A stretch of 64,000 nucleotides of DNA from Sphingopyxis panaciterrae (GCF_011762125.1 NZ_JAASQN010000004.1:248001-312000); one strand, 5' to 3'; shown: positions 27,971-40,387, counted from the first letter of the stretch. The notes: generated by a model not told the origin, from the sequence alone. A program made the numbers and translations.

Positions 27971-30900
27971 TCAATAATAGTCCTGAAGCGGCTTCACTTC
28001 AAGAGAGTGCGCGCGAAGAGCGCCAATTGCCTGGGTCGATGCATCGCTTGCCGCCGCCGTGGTGTAATAGGCGACGTCGGCCGCGAGCGCCGACGCGCGG
28101 ATCGATTGCGAGTCCTGCAGGCTCTGCCATCCTTCGGTCGTGTTGAAGATCAGCTGGACGTCGCCGTCCTTGATCCGATCGACGATATGCGGGCGTCCCT
28201 CGGCGACCTTGTTCACGCGCTCGACAGCGATCCCTTCACTCGCCAGATAGTCGGCGGTGCCGCCGGTCGCGATCACCTGCCACCCCCAGCCGGTCAGCCG
28301 CCGCACGGCATCGAGGATGCGCGGCTTGTCGCTGTCCTTGACCGACACGAACAGCCGGCCGGTGGTCGGCAGCCGGTCGCCGGCACCAAGCTGCGCCTTG
28401 GCGAAGGCCAGGTTGAAATCACTGTCGATTCCCATGACTTCGCCGGTGGACTTCATCTCGGGCGACAGCACCGGATCGGTGCCGGGGAAGCGCGCGAAGG
28501 GGAAGACCGCTTCCTTCACCGCGACATGCGCGATGTCGCGGTTGATCTTCGGCAGGTCGGCGAGCTTCTCGCCCGCCATCACGCGCGCCGCGATCTTGGC
28601 GATCGGCGAACCCACCGCCTTGGCGACGAAGGGCACGGTCCGGCTGGCGCGCGGGTTGACCTCGATCAGGTAAACTTCCTCGCCCTTGACCGCGAACTGG
28701 ATGTTCATCAGCCCCAGCACGCCCAGCGCGCGGGCCAGCGCTTCGGTCTGGCGCTCGATTTCGGCGACAATGGCGGGCGACAGGCTGTACGGCGGGATCG
28801 AGCAGGCGCTGTCGCCCGAATGGACCCCGGCTTCCTCGATATGCTGGAGCACGCCCGCGACGACGACATCGGTGCCGTCGCACAGCGCATCGACATCGAC
28901 CTCGATCGCATCGCGCAGATAGCGGTCGATCAGCACCGGCGATGTGCCCGACACCTGCACCGCCGTCTCGATATAATTTTCAAGCTGCGCCTGATCGTCA
29001 ACGATCTCCATCGCGCGGCCGCCGAGCACATAGGACGGGCGCGTCAGCACCGGATATCCGATGCGCGCCGCGACCGCGACGGCCTCCTCGCGGCTCCGCG
29101 CGATGCCGTTTTCGGGCTGCTTCAGGCCCAGCTTGTTGACCAGCGCCGCGAAGCGCTCGCGGTCTTCGGCCAAGTCGATCGCGTCGGGCGAGGTACCGAG
29201 GATCGGGATGCCCGCCTCGCTCAGCGCCTGCGCCAGCTTGAGCGGCGTCTGCCCGCCGAACTGGACGATCACGCCCACCAGCTCGCCTTTCGACATCTCG
29301 ACGTGCAGGATTTCGAGCACGTCCTCGGCGGTCAACGGCTCGAAATAGAGCCGGTCCGACGTATCATAATCGGTGCTCACCGTCTCCGGGTTGCAGTTGA
29401 TCATGATCGTTTCATACCCCGCTTCCTCGAGCGCGAAGCAGGCGTGGCAACAGCAATAATCGAACTCGATCCCCTGCCCGATCCGGTTCGGACCGCCACC
29501 GAGGATGACGACCTTCTTACGATCCGACGGGTTCGCCTCATTCTCGGGCTCGCCAAAGGTCGGCGCTTCGTAGGTCGAGTAAAGATAGGGTGTCTTCGCC
29601 TGGAATTCGGCGGCGCAGGTATCGATCGTCTTGAACACCGGCCGCACGCCCAGCTTGTGGCGCAGCGCGCGCACCTCGGCTTCGGTCACGCCGCCGGTCA
29701 TCGCCTTCACCGCTTCGTGGATCAGCCCGCTGCCGCGCGCGGTCGCCTGCTTCGATCCGGGGCGCAGGTTCGCCGACTGGAGCGCCAGATAAGCAAGCCT
29801 TTTATCGGAGAAGCCCATCGCTTTCAGCCCCCGCAGCCCTTCGGCATCGCGCGGCAGGCCGTTGGCGCACACATCCTGCTCGGCCGCGACGATCTCCGCT
29901 ATGCGTTCGAGGAACCACATGTCGTAGCCCGCAACGCGGTTGATCTCGGCGAGCGGCAGCCCCTCGCGGATCGCCTGCGCGGTGTTGAGCAGCCGGTCGG
30001 GGGTGCGTTTGGCAAGCTCGCTGCGCAGCTGGTCATGCGTCGCGCCCTTGAGACGATCGACGAAGTTGAAGCCCGAAAGACCCGTCTCCAGCCCGCGCAG
30101 TGCCTTTTGCAAGCTCTCGTGAATCGTGCGCCCGATCGCCATCACCTCGCCGACCGACTTCATCGCGGTCGACAGCGTCGCCTCGGCACCCTTGAACTTT
30201 TCGAAGGCAAAGCGCGGGATCTTGGTCACCACATAATCGATCGTCGGTTCGAACGACGCCGGGGTCACGCCGGTGATGTCGTTCATGATCTCGTCGAGCG
30301 TGTAGCCGACCGCGAGCTTTGCCGCGACCTTGGCGATCGGGAAGCCGGTCGCCTTCGACGCGAGCGCCGACGAACGCGACACGCGCGGGTTCATCTCGAT
30401 CACGATCAGGCGGCCGTCCTTCGGGTTGACCGCGAACTGCACGTTCGACCCGCCGGTCTCGACGCCGATCTCGCGCAGCACCGCGATGCTCGCGTTGCGC
30501 ATGATCTGATATTCCTTGTCGGTCAGCGTCAGCGCCGGGGCGACGGTGATGCTGTCGCCGGTATGCACGCCCATCGGATCGACATTCTCGATCGAACAGA
30601 TGATGATGCAATTGTCCTTGCGGTCGCGCACCACCTCCATCTCATATTCTTTCCAGCCGAGGAGCGATTCCTCGATCAGGACCTCGGTGGTCGGCGAGGC
30701 GATCAGGCCGCCGCGGACGATATGTTCGAACTCCTCGCGATTATACGCGATGCCGCCGCCGGTGCCGCCCATGGTAAAGCTGGGGCGGATGATCGAAGGC
30801 AGGCCGGTGCGTTCGAGCACCGCGAACGCCTCGTCGAGCGTGTGCGCGATGCCGCTGCGCGCGCTTTCCAGCCCGATCTTGTCCATCGCGTCGCGGAACT

Positions 30901-31291
30901 TGATCCGGTCCTCGGCCTTGTCGATCGCCTCGGCATCGGCGCCGATCATCTCGACGCCATATTTGGTCAGCGTCCCGTCGTTGAACAGCGCCAGCGCGGT
31001 GTTGAGCGCCGTCTGCCCGCCCATCGTCGGCAGCACCGCGTCGGGGCGCTCCTTTTCGATGATCTTGGCGACGATCTCGGGCGTGATCGGCTCCACATAA
31101 GTGGCGTCGGCCAGCTCGGGATCGGTCATGATCGTCGCGGGGTTGGAGTTAACGAGGACGATGCGATAGCCCTCCTCCTTCAGCGCCTTGATCGCCTGCG
31201 TCCCCGAATAGTCGAACTCGCACGCTTGACCGATAACGATCGGGCCGGCACCGATGACGAGGATGGATTGGATGTCGGTTCTTTTGGGCAT
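27971..31291 (-). CDS. carB: Carbamoyl-phosphate synthase large subunit
   Basis: A 1106-residue CarB, which makes carbamoyl phosphate for arginine and pyrimidine synthesis with CarA. It begins [20 protein letters not shown]; two homologous ATP-grasp halves follow (for example [13 protein letters not shown] and, in the second half, [10 protein letters not shown]), then the allosteric MGS domain near the C-terminus ([16 protein letters not shown]). Its ATG shares a base with the stop of the small gene upstream (TAATG), so initiation probably depends on translation of that gene, not directly of carA. Confidence 0.98.
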   Translation of the reverse strand: MPKRTDIQSILVIGAGPIVIGQACEFDYSGTQAIKALKEEGYRIVLVNSNPATIMTDPELADATYVEPITPEIVAKIIEKERPDAVLPTMGGQTALNTALALFNDGTLTKYGVEMIGADAEAIDKAEDRIKFRDAMDKIGLESARSGIAHTLDEAFAVLERTGLPSIIRPSFTMGGTGGGIAYNREEFEHIVRGGLIASPTTEVLIEESLLGWKEYEMEVVRDRKDNCIIICSIENVDPMGVHTGDSITVAPALTLTDKEYQIMRNASIAVLREIGVETGGSNVQFAVNPKDGRLIVIEMNPRVSRSSALASKATGFPIAKVAAKLAVGYTLDEIMNDITGVTPASFEPTIDYVVTKIPRFAFEKFKGAEATLSTAMKSVGEVMAIGRTIHESLQKALRGLETGLSGFNFVDRLKGATHDQLRSELAKRTPDRLLNTAQAIREGLPLAEINRVAGYDMWFLERIAEIVAAEQDVCANGLPRDAEGLRGLKAMGFSDKRLAYLALQSANLRPGSKQATARGSGLIHEAVKAMTGGVTEAEVRALRHKLGVRPVFKTIDTCAAEFQAKTPYLYSTYEAPTFGEPENEANPSDRKKVVILGGGPNRIGQGIEFDYCCCHACFALEEAGYETIMINCNPETVSTDYDTSDRLYFEPLTAEDVLEILHVEMSKGELVGVIVQFGGQTPLKLAQALSEAGIPILGTSPDAIDLAEDRERFAALVNKLGLKQPENGIARSREEAVAVAARIGYPVLTRPSYVLGGRAMEIVDDQAQLENYIETAVQVSGTSPVLIDRYLRDAIEVDVDALCDGTDVVVAGVLQHIEEAGVHSGDSACSIPPYSLSPAIVAEIERQTEALARALGVLGLMNIQFAVKGEEVYLIEVNPRASRTVPFVAKAVGSPIAKIAARVMAGEKLADLPKINRDIAHVAVKEAVFPFARFPGTDPVLSPEMKSTGEVMGIDSDFNLAFAKAQLGAGDRLPTTGRLFVSVKDSDKPRILDAVRRLTGWGWQVIATGGTADYLASEGIAVERVNKVAEGRPHIVDRIKDGDVQLIFNTTEGWQSLQDSQSIRASALAADVAYYTTAAASDASTQAIGALRAHSLEVKPLQDYY

Positions 31292-31680
31292 TATTGTGCC
31301 TTGAAAATTGGGGCGATGGAAAAAATAGCTGCGATTATTGCGGCAATCGCACCGATGAACGACCAGTCATAAGTGCGGAGTCGTCGGAAAGAATAGATCG
31401 GCTTCCTTCGCGAGATCGATGTTCGAGCAGCCTCTTCGCCTAAAGGCGTGATGCCGAAACACGGATCGTCTTTACCGTCGAACTTGCCCCACCCAAACTC
31501 TATAAAATGGGATCGGTAGCTATCCAGATCGGCAGACGTCACGTTCAAATTCAATGCCTTGAACGCGCTAGCGAAGCTCCAATGGGTATCGTCGCCTTGG
31601 CCCAGACCATAACCCAGCTCTCTATGATAGAGCATTTCGAGAACACGCTCGGGCGGATAGGGAAAGCGCTTCCGCCTCAC
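31291..31680 (-). CDS. Unknown small membrane-anchored protein inside carAB
   Basis: A 129-residue protein of no recognised family, placed between carA and carB. It starts with GTG inside the carA stop (GTGA) and ends on the carB start (TAATG), so all three are coupled. The N-terminal 90 residues are soluble ([52 protein letters not shown]); a hydrophobic C-terminal segment ([20 protein letters not shown], about 106-125) would anchor it as a tail-anchored inner-membrane protein. Base composition is visibly less GC-rich than carA and carB, suggesting later acquisition. The usual carAB spacer is short and empty. Confidence 0.75.
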   Translation of the reverse strand: MRRKRFPYPPERVLEMLYHRELGYGLGQGDDTHWSFASAFKALNLNVTSADLDSYRSHFIEFGWGKFDGKDDPCFGITPLGEEAARTSISRRKPIYSFRRLRTYDWSFIGAIAAIIAAIFSIAPIFKAQ

Positions 31681-32885
31681 TTCAACCCACCAACAAACTT
31701 CTCGAACAGATAGAAGCTGTCCTGCGGCCCCGGGCTCGCCTCGGGGTGATATTGCACGCTGAACGCGTTCTTTCCCGTGATCGCGATGCCGCAGTTCGAC
31801 CCGTCGAACAGGCTCTTGTGCGTTTCGACCACGCCCTTGGGCAGCGTCGCGGCGTCGACCGCGAAACCGTGGTTCATGCTGGTGATCTCGACCACGCCGT
31901 CGCCCTCGTCGCCGCCGACGCGCTGCACCGGATGATTGGCGCCGCGATGCCCCTGATGCATCTTCACCGTCTTGGCGCCCGCCGCGATGCCGAGCAGCTG
32001 GTGACCGAGGCAGATGCCGAAGATCGGCACATTGCGTTCGAGCAGCCCCTTGATCACCGGCACCGCATATTCACCCGTCGCCGCGGGGTCGCCGGGGCCG
32101 TTCGACAGGAAGACGCCCGCGGGACGCAGCGCGACGATCTCTTCGAGGCTGGTCTTCGCGGGCACCACCGTCACGCGCGCGCCGGCCTTCACCAGGTTGC
32201 GGAAGATATTGTCTTTCGCGCCATAATCGACTGCGACGACGTGCGGCGCGGGATCGCCCGCGCGCTTGTGGTCCGACGCCTCGTAACCCGATCCAAGATG
32301 CCACACGCCCGCATCCCACGCGCCCTGCCGCTCGCGGGTCACGGTCTTGGCGAGGTCCATGCCCTCCAGCCCCGGCCAGCCCTGCGCCAGCATCAACAGC
32401 TTGTCGAGGTCGAACTTGCCGTCGGGATTGTGCGCCACAACCCCGGTCGGGGCTCCACCATCGCGAATGCGCCGGGTCAGTGCGCGCGTGTCGATACCCG
32501 CCAGCCCGATCAGGCCTTGCGCCGCCATCCACTCGGGCAGCGTCTGGACGCTGCGAAAGCTGCTCGGCAGCGTCGGCAATTCGCGCGTGATGCAGCCGAT
32601 CGCGGCGCGCTTTTCGCGCTCCATATCGTCGGGATTCGCGCCGACATTGCCGATATGCGGGAAGGTGAAGGTGATGATCTGCCCGGCATAGCTCGGGTCG
32701 GTCAGGATTTCCTGATAGCCGGTCATCGCAGTGTTGAAACAAATCTCGCCCACACCCGCACCGCTCGCGCCATAACCGACGCCCCACAGCACGGTGCCGT
32801 CGGCAAGGACGAGAACGCCGGTGGCGCCCGAGGGCTGGCTTGCGGGCGCGGTTTTGGGCGCGACTGTGGGGTTGGCAGGTGCCAT
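31677..32885 (-). CDS. carA: Carbamoyl-phosphate synthase small subunit
   Basis: A 402-residue CarA, the glutaminase subunit. The N-terminal domain has GEICFNTAMTGYQEILTDPS; the class I amidotransferase domain has the nucleophile Cys in PIFGICLGHQLLG (about 290) and His-Glu in VQYHPEASPGP (about 378). The first 20 residues (Ala/Pro-rich) are an extension not needed for the fold. Its stop overlaps the GTG of the inserted small gene. It is divergent from yqeY across about 130 bp. Confidence 0.97.
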   Translation of the reverse strand: MAPANPTVAPKTAPASQPSGATGVLVLADGTVLWGVGYGASGAGVGEICFNTAMTGYQEILTDPSYAGQIITFTFPHIGNVGANPDDMEREKRAAIGCITRELPTLPSSFRSVQTLPEWMAAQGLIGLAGIDTRALTRRIRDGGAPTGVVAHNPDGKFDLDKLLMLAQGWPGLEGMDLAKTVTRERQGAWDAGVWHLGSGYEASDHKRAGDPAPHVVAVDYGAKDNIFRNLVKAGARVTVVPAKTSLEEIVALRPAGVFLSNGPGDPAATGEYAVPVIKGLLERNVPIFGICLGHQLLGIAAGAKTVKMHQGHRGANHPVQRVGGDEGDGVVEITSMNHGFAVDAATLPKGVVETHKSLFDGSNCGIAITGKNAFSVQYHPEASPGPQDSFYLFEKFVGGLK

Positions 32886-33016
32886 TCAACATGCTCCGGA
32901 CGGGGGGCTAAACGGCCGACCAAGTAGGCGGCAAAAAAGTGATTCACAAGCTATCGGATTAGGAAACTTCTCGCTAGAGAGGGCCTTTCCGAAATTTGCA
33001 GCGCATGGGGACACGC

Positions 33017-33469
33017 ATGATTCGTGACGACATCAAGGCTGCGCAGGTTACCGCGATGAAGAGCGGCGACAAGGCGCGGCTCGGCACCATCCGGCTGATG
33101 CTGGCCAAGATCAAGGACAAGGACATCGAACTGCGCACCGGCACCGCGCCGGCCGATGACGATGTGCTGGTCACCGACGTGCTGCAGAAAATGGTGAAGC
33201 AGCGCCGCGAATCGATCACTATGTTCGAACAGGGTGGCCGCCAGGAGCTTGCCGATATCGAGGCGGGCGAAGTCGCCGTGATCGAGGATTTCCTGCCCGC
33301 GCAGCTTTCGGACGACGAAGCGACGGCGGCGATCAAGGCGATCGTCGTCGAGCTGGGCGCCGAGAGCCTGAAGGATATGGGCAAGGTGATGGCCGCGGTG
33401 AAGGACCGGCTCGGGAGCCAGCTCGATATGAGCAAGGCGAGCGGGTGGGTGAAGGCGGCGCTCTCCTGA
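33017..33469 (+). CDS. GatB/YqeY-domain protein
   Basis: A 150-residue YqeY-family protein beginning MIRDDIKAAQVTAMKSGDKA, the usual N-terminus; the chosen ATG has GGGGA about 7 bases upstream, while an earlier in-frame ATG has none. The domain resembles the tail of the amidotransferase GatB, which binds tRNA. It precedes dnaG and rpoD in the conserved macromolecular synthesis operon order. A tRNA-related role is likely but not proven for the family. Confidence 0.93.
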   Translation: MIRDDIKAAQVTAMKSGDKARLGTIRLMLAKIKDKDIELRTGTAPADDDVLVTDVLQKMVKQRRESITMFEQGGRQELADIEAGEVAVIEDFLPAQLSDDEATAAIKAIVVELGAESLKDMGKVMAAVKDRLGSQLDMSKASGWVKAALS

Positions 33470-33523
33470 TATCTGGCGCCGCGCCCGCTTGCGGGCGGGC
33501 GCGGGGGTGGGCATATCCGGATT

Positions 33524-36352
33524 ATGGCGCTCACCCCGCAATGGCTGGACGAACTGCGATCGCGGATCACGCTGTCGACCCTCATCGGTCGCACGGTGAA
33601 GGTCACCCGCGCCGGCCGCGAATACAAGGCCTGCTGCCCCTTCCATAACGAGAAGACGCCCAGCTTCACGATCAACGACGAGAAGGGCTTCTATCACTGC
33701 TTGGCAGGCGAAACGGCCGTCCTCACAGCCAACGGTCGCGTGGCGATTGCCGATCTGGCGGGCAAGACCGCAACAATCCTGTCACGCGGCGGCGAATGGA
33801 TAACGGCTCCGTTCAAATCCTATGGCAAGCAGCGTCTTTGGAAAATCACGCTCTCGCGTAACGGCGTTGCAAAGGAAATCCACGCCACGGCAGGCCACCG
33901 CTGGTTCATCAACGACCGCGCCCGCGCCTATACCACCGAAGAACTGCGGCCGGGTCACGCGCTCGAATCCATCCTGCCGCAACCCGTAACGGATTGGTCG
34001 CTCGACCCCGAAGGCGTTCGCCATGGTATCGTGTTTGGCGACGGCAGCATGTACAAGAGCGTATACGGCACGCTGAACCTCCATGGCGAGAAGGATGCGC
34101 AACTGCGCCATTGGTTTCCGGACCAAGAGCGTCATGTGCAGGAACGAAAGGGCGGTGCGCTTTACCTCCGAATATATGGAGGTCGCGCCTTTTCCCATAT
34201 GAAAAACCTGCCCGGACTGGATCGTCCAACGGCCTATTTGCTCGGGTTTCTGGCTGGGTATCTTGCCGCCGATGGGCATGTGGCAAAGGACGGGACGGTC
34301 ATGCTGAATTCGGCGCGACCGGAACATCTGGAAGCGGTTCGCGATATTGCGACAAAACTTGGTATCGCAACCTACGGTCGCACGACGCTATTGCGAAAAG
34401 GATATGGCGCCGGACCGAGCGCGCTGCATCGAATTCACTTCGTCACATCGACCCTGTCAGACGCACTGTTTCTTTTAAAGACCGCGCGCGAGCGCTTTGC
34501 GCTCCAACGAAAGAAGTTTGATCGCCTGCGCTGGGTCGTTCGCTCTGTCGAACCGAGCAATCGCGTCGAAACCGTCTATTGCGCCGAAGTTCCCCGCCAC
34601 CATGCTTTTGCGCTCGATGACAATATCCTGACCGGCAACTGCTTCGGCTGCAGCGCGCATGGCGACGCCATCCGCTGGATGACCGACCAGCGCGGCCTGT
34701 CGTTCATGGACGCGGTGAAGGAACTCGCCGCCGAAGCCGGCATGGAGGTCCCCGCCGCCGACCCGCGCGCCGCGAAAAAGGCCGAGGAGCAGGCAAGCCT
34801 GCGCGACGTGACGCAGGCCGCCGCCGACTGGTTCACCCAGCAGCTCGGCAGCAGCAACGGCGCCCCGGCGCGCGAATATCTCGCCAAGCGCGGCATATCG
34901 GATGCGACCCGCGCCGCCTTCGGCTTCGGCCTCGCGCCCGAAAGCCGCAGCGCATTGAAAGAGGCGCTCAAGAAATTCCCGACCGCGATGCTTGTCGAAT
35001 CGGGGATGCTGATCGCGCCCAAGGAATTTGGCTCCGACAAGGAACCGTACGACCGCTTCCGCGGCCGCCTGATGATCCCGATCCGCGATGCGCGCGGACG
35101 GGTGATCGCGTTCGGCGGGCGCATATTGGGCGACGGCGAGCCCAAATATCTGAACTCGCCCGACACGCCGCTCTTCGACAAGGGCCGCACGCTCTACAAT
35201 CTCGACAAGGCGAGCCCGGCGTCGCGGCAGACCAACCGGATCATCGTCGTCGAAGGCTATATGGACGTGATCGCGCTCGCCGAGGCGGGGATCGCCGATG
35301 CCGTCGCCCCGCTCGGCACCGCGCTCACCGAAAACCAGCTTGGAATGATCTGGCGCATGGTGCCGGTGCCCATACTCTGTTTCGACGGCGACGCGGCAGG
35401 CCAGAAGGCGGCAATGCGCGCCGCGATGCGTGCCCTTCCCCTGCTCCGCCCCGGCTTCAGCCTTGCTTTCGCGACGCTGCCCGCGGGCCAGGATCCCGAC
35501 GATATCGTGCGCGCGCGCGGCGCCGATGGCTTCACCGCGCTGCTCGAAGACGCCCAGCCGCTCGTCGAACGGCTGTGGGCGCACGAAGTCGCCGCCGGGC
35601 CGCTCGCAACGCCCGAAGAGCGGGCCGCGCTCAAGACGCGCGTGCTAGCGCATGCCGACACGATCGAGGACGCCGACGTCCGTCACCATTATCGCGAGGC
35701 GTTTCGCGAACGCCTCGACGCGCTGTTCGCAAGGCGGGTACCCGAACGCGGGCCGCGCGTGCCATGGGCGCCGTCGGCCCCGCGCGGGACGAATCGCCGC
35801 TTCGCCCCCGACCCGCGCCTGCAACCCCCGGCCGACGAAACGCGTTCCATCGGCCAAGCCGGAATCGCCGCGCCGCTGATCGCCGCCCTGATCGGCGGAT
35901 TGCTCCGTTATCCGGCTATCATTCGCCATCACGAAGAAGCGCTGGCGAGGATGTCGGTCGGCGATCCGGCCGACGCCGAATTGCTCGATGCGATGCTTGA
36001 CACCGCAATGCATCAAGAAGGGCTTGATTGCGAGGGGTTGCTTGCCATATTGGAGCCAATGAAAGTGTATAATAGGGCGACGACATTGCTCAGAGCCGAT
36101 GGAATGCACTTCTCATTCAATCGCTCGCCGAAGAAGAATGAGGCTATCGATCACGATCGGGCGCAGAGAGAGCTTTCCGAGTTCATCTCTCTGATCAACA
36201 CGCAGGCGGAGCTGAAAATGCGCCGCTTGCAAGCCGATGAGATTGCGAGAGCTAGGCTCGATGAACAGTCCATCGCGGAGCAGCACCGGCTGCGGGCGAT
36301 GGATGAAGATTTGATGCACCGGCTTCAGGCGCTGCGCGAAGGCGGCAGCTGA
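33524..36352 (+). CDS. dnaG: DNA primase DnaG precursor containing an intein
   Basis: A 942-residue precursor; removal of the intein (residues 59-372) leaves a primase of 628 residues. The zinc-binding CHC2 domain is [14 protein letters not shown] plus FYH then [19 protein letters not shown], now split between His58 and Cys373. The primase core has [20 protein letters not shown], and the TOPRIM domain has [18 protein letters not shown] and [19 protein letters not shown]. The C-terminal third is the DnaB-helicase-interaction region, ending in a helical segment ([13 protein letters not shown]) encoded by somewhat less GC-rich DNA. DnaG makes RNA primers at the replication fork. It is followed by rpoD at 37 bp. 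Confidence 0.96.
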   Translation: MALTPQWLDELRSRITLSTLIGRTVKVTRAGREYKACCPFHNEKTPSFTINDEKGFYHCLAGETAVLTANGRVAIADLAGKTATILSRGGEWITAPFKSYGKQRLWKITLSRNGVAKEIHATAGHRWFINDRARAYTTEELRPGHALESILPQPVTDWSLDPEGVRHGIVFGDGSMYKSVYGTLNLHGEKDAQLRHWFPDQERHVQERKGGALYLRIYGGRAFSHMKNLPGLDRPTAYLLGFLAGYLAADGHVAKDGTVMLNSARPEHLEAVRDIATKLGIATYGRTTLLRKGYGAGPSALHRIHFVTSTLSDALFLLKTARERFALQRKKFDRLRWVVRSVEPSNRVETVYCAEVPRHHAFALDDNILTGNCFGCSAHGDAIRWMTDQRGLSFMDAVKELAAEAGMEVPAADPRAAKKAEEQASLRDVTQAAADWFTQQLGSSNGAPAREYLAKRGISDATRAAFGFGLAPESRSALKEALKKFPTAMLVESGMLIAPKEFGSDKEPYDRFRGRLMIPIRDARGRVIAFGGRILGDGEPKYLNSPDTPLFDKGRTLYNLDKASPASRQTNRIIVVEGYMDVIALAEAGIADAVAPLGTALTENQLGMIWRMVPVPILCFDGDAAGQKAAMRAAMRALPLLRPGFSLAFATLPAGQDPDDIVRARGADGFTALLEDAQPLVERLWAHEVAAGPLATPEERAALKTRVLAHADTIEDADVRHHYREAFRERLDALFARRVPERGPRVPWAPSAPRGTNRRFAPDPRLQPPADETRSIGQAGIAAPLIAALIGGLLRYPAIIRHHEEALARMSVGDPADAELLDAMLDTAMHQEGLDCEGLLAILEPMKVYNRATTLLRADGMHFSFNRSPKKNEAIDHDRAQRELSEFISLINTQAELKMRRLQADEIARARLDEQSIAEQHRLRAMDEDLMHRLQALREGGS
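33698..34639 (+). mobile_element. Intein in DnaG with LAGLIDADG-like endonuclease
   Basis: An in-frame 314-residue insertion starting at Cys59 ([20 protein letters not shown], splicing block A) and ending [14 protein letters not shown]...NILTGN (blocks F and G) before the extein Cys of CFGC. Block B is [11 protein letters not shown]. The middle contains two dodecapeptide-like motifs, [11 protein letters not shown] and [16 protein letters not shown], of a LAGLIDADG homing endonuclease. The residue before the terminal Asn is Gly, not the usual His, a known variation. Codon use is less GC-rich than the flanking exteins. Splicing is needed to rebuild the zinc ribbon, since the downstream Cys is both the +1 splicing residue and a zinc ligand. 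Confidence 0.93.
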
Positions 36353-36389
36353 AACCGAAACCATTGATGCCCCTAAGGCAGGAACAAAT

Positions 36390-38417
<2,028 letters not shown>

Positions 38418-38444
38418 AGCTTCGGGACTTTTCCGGACCACCAG

Positions 38445-38478
38445 ACACCCCGCCCTCACCGGCGGGGTGTTTTGGTTT
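38445..38478 (+). terminator. Rho-independent terminator after rpoD
   Basis: ACACCCCGCC (38445-38454) and GGCGGGGTGT (38461-38470) form a perfect 10-bp stem with a 6-base loop, followed by a T-rich tract. It lies 27 bp after the rpoD stop. Confidence 0.85.
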
Positions 38479-38550
38479 TGGCGGTGACGTCGTTTGCATG
38501 TCCGGAATGTGAATGGCTGGTTGCCGCCGTTAGCGGACGCACAGTCTTTA

Positions 38551-38648
38551 GCCCCTCCCCTTTAGGGGAGGGGTTGGGGTGGGGGCTCGAAACCTTGCGC
38601 AAGGCCGATGGCCCCCACCCCCAACCCCTCCCCTGAAGGGGAGGGGCT
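38551..38648. repeat. REP-like repeat, family C, double palindrome
   Basis: Two mirror-image units, each a GCCCCTCCCC-loop-GGGGAGGGG hairpin with a TTGGGGTGGGGG flank, around a 30-base centre. Partial or single copies occur at 48254-48287, 48672-48702 and 60815-60837. The rest of the 38.4-39.0 kb gap holds no gene other than the sigma54 promoter region. Confidence 0.85.
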
Positions 38649-38952
38649 TGATTAAACAAACGTCCGCTTCCCATCCCAAAGCGGACGACTCCTCCTCCGC
38701 GCCGCCATCGATGCTGTCACCTGTTTGCATTTTGGATCAAAGCGTTGCCAAAATGCTGCACTGCACAATTTTTCTTGGCGATCATCTTTAAATCTTCATA
38801 TGAGCGCCCCAGATACTGCCCGCCAGCGGATGGCACATGCGCACCATCAAATGGCAATCAATCCCATTCAATGGGATTCGATTCACAAGACGAACGGCTC
38901 AGCCCCACTTGGCCGGCATAAAAAAGCCCGGAAAACCGGGGGCTGCGAAATC

Positions 38953-38967
38953 TGGCACGGCCTTTGC
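38953..38967 (+). promoter_or_regulatory. Sigma54 (RpoN) promoter before PspC-family gene
   Basis: TGGCACG (38953-38959), GCCT, TTGC (38964-38967) is a full match to the -24/-12 consensus TGGCACG-N4-TTGC. Transcription would begin near 38979, giving a leader of about 44 bases. Phage-shock genes are classically controlled by sigma54 and PspF, which supports both calls. Confidence 0.8.
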
Positions 38968-39022
38968 GATGCACCTCGCATCGGCACGGCACAGTGACCG
39001 CAGCCAAAGGAAAGATAAAAAG

Positions 39023-39319
39023 ATGGAACAAGAAACCACCAACCTCTTCCGCCGCCGTGACACCTTTTTCGGTATCTGCGAGGCCGTTGGCCAGGACTTC
39101 GGCTTCAACCCGCTGTGGCTGCGCCTCGCCTTCGTCGCGCCGCTCTTCTTCTTCCCGGTCCAGACCTTCATGGGCTATTTCGCCCTCGGCATCGCCGTCC
39201 TCGCCTCGCGCCTGTTCTTCCCCACGAAGATCCGCGACGCTGCCGTCGAGCCCGCCGCGATCGAACCGGCGGCGCGGACCGACGACACAACGGCCGGGGC
39301 ACTCGCCCTCGCTGCCTGA
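39023..39319 (+). CDS. PspC-domain stress protein
   Basis: A 98-residue PspC-domain protein. LFRRRDTFFGICEAVGQDFGFNPLWLRLAF is the usual PspC start, followed by a hydrophobic segment (VAPLFFFPVQTFMGYFALGI) and a polar Ala/Asp-rich tail. PspC proteins sense inner-membrane damage and relay it to PspA. AAAGGAAAG precedes the ATG. It stands alone here with its own sigma54 promoter and terminator; pspA and pspF are not in the window. Confidence 0.88.
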   Translation: MEQETTNLFRRRDTFFGICEAVGQDFGFNPLWLRLAFVAPLFFFPVQTFMGYFALGIAVLASRLFFPTKIRDAAVEPAAIEPAARTDDTTAGALALAA

Positions 39320-39402
39320 TTGAACGCGGACCCGGGCATTCCCTCTCCCCTGCCCGGTCCGCCTTCGGGCTCCCTGGTGCCTTCGGCGCCATAGCCAAAA
39401 CC

Positions 39403-39444
39403 GGGACCGGCAAGCACCTTGCGCTTGCCGGTCCCTTTTATTTT
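39403..39444 (+). terminator. Strong Rho-independent terminator
   Basis: A perfect 13-bp stem, GGGACCGGCAAGC (39403-39415) with GCTTGCCGGTCCC (39423-39435), followed by TTTTATTTT. It ends the PspC-gene transcript. Confidence 0.9.
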
Positions 39445-39575
39445 CGTCCCGTCTCGCGCTGGCACAGAAACGGCGGGTTCCGCCGATCCTTATAAACGCG
39501 ACGTTTACGACGTTGGCCTAAGACTCGTCGCCGATATTCCACGGCGCGATCCCGCGCCCCAGCGAGGATCAAGCG

Positions 39576-40247
39576 TTGAGCCAATCGACCCAGCCCCAGC
39601 TGCCGGCACGCGATGTCGCCGAAATGCTCGATACGCTCGTCGCGAACGAAGGCACGGGAGCGCATCCGCACATTCGCGCGGGCGAATTGTCGAATGGCCC
39701 CGACGCGATGCGCAACCTTGCCGACGCGGTCCATTTCCTCTGCCTGCTCCACGGCCGCTATCCGGGCGTGATCGACAATGCTGCGCGCAAGGCGGTCGAC
39801 CCCGCATCGCGCCAGTGGATGGACGAGGCGGCCGAGGCTTTCGCCCAGGAACGCGCCTTCCTGTCGAAAATGACCGCCGCGGTTGGACCGGTGCCGAGCA
39901 CGCATGGACAGGCGCAAAGCGAAGCCGCGGTCGGCGCGCAGCAGAAGGCGCTCGACATGCTCTCCGAATCGGACCGGCACGGCTGCGCGGTTGGCGCCGC
40001 GATCGCGCTGACGCTCGACTGGCGGACAATCCGCGTCCTCCTCGACATCAGCGCACAGCGGCTCGACATGAACCCGCCGCGCTGCACACTGCCCGATCTT
40101 CGCGACACCGCACGGCTGGCCGCGACCATCGCCGACAGCCCCGCCATCGAGCGCGCGATGCTGTTCGGCGCGCAGCAGTTGATCACCCAGCACAGCGGGC
40201 TATGGGATCTCCTCGCCGCGCGCGTCGCGAGCCGCGCGCGCAGCTGA
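39576..40247 (+). CDS. Hypothetical cytoplasmic protein
   Basis: A 223-residue soluble, mostly alpha-helical protein with no recognised family. The start is TTG with AGGA 7 bases upstream, giving MSQSTQPQLPARDVAEMLD. Notable blocks are HPHIRAGELSNGPDAMRNLADAVHFLCLLHGRYPGVID and DRHGCAVGAAIALTLDWRTIRV. No signal peptide, membrane segment or catalytic motif is visible. It lies upstream of the MoxR gene, separated by 158 bp holding a palindromic operator candidate, so it is probably a separate unit. Confidence 0.7.
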   Translation: MSQSTQPQLPARDVAEMLDTLVANEGTGAHPHIRAGELSNGPDAMRNLADAVHFLCLLHGRYPGVIDNAARKAVDPASRQWMDEAAEAFAQERAFLSKMTAAVGPVPSTHGQAQSEAAVGAQQKALDMLSESDRHGCAVGAAIALTLDWRTIRVLLDISAQRLDMNPPRCTLPDLRDTARLAATIADSPAIERAMLFGAQQLITQHSGLWDLLAARVASRARS

Positions 40248-40371
40248 TCCGCGCCGCAGCGAAAACACGCGCTACCCCGCATGCCGCAAAGGAAGCGCCG
40301 GAGCCCCCGCACTGCACCCGGGCGACGCTTGGCTTGCGCCCCTCCCCCGCCCTCGCTATGCCGAATCCCGA

Positions 40372-40387
40372 TTGACGTTCACGTTAA
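40372..40387. promoter_or_regulatory. ACGT-type palindrome before MoxR gene, copy 1
   Basis: TTGACGTTCACGTTAA, 19 bp upstream of the MoxR start. It aligns with sites at 43910-43925 and 45208-45223; the shared form is YTKMCGTTYACGTWAA, resembling operators of LiuR-type MerR regulators of fatty/branched acid genes. The regulator is inferred. Confidence 0.5.

Noticed and set aside
28007..31372. An 1121-codon open frame opposite carB, and similar long frames opposite other genes (1155-3941, 13684-16308, 54851-56827, 60947-63004)
   Set aside because: These are antisense shadows produced by GC-rich codon use. Their translations are Arg/Asp/Gln-rich, without domains, while the opposite strand encodes intact conserved proteins.
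31291..31680. Insertion sequence or frameshifted carA/carB fragment between carA and carB
   Set aside because: There is no transposase, terminal repeat or target duplication, and the protein has no similarity to carbamoyl-phosphate synthase; carA and carB are both full length.
33782..34327. Leftward ORF inside the dnaG intein
   Set aside because: The plus frame is continuous through the intein with splicing and endonuclease motifs; the antisense frame has no recognisable feature.
38551..38648. CRISPR-like repeat array
   Set aside because: It is a single double palindrome with no regular spacers and no cas genes; it belongs to the dispersed repeat family C.
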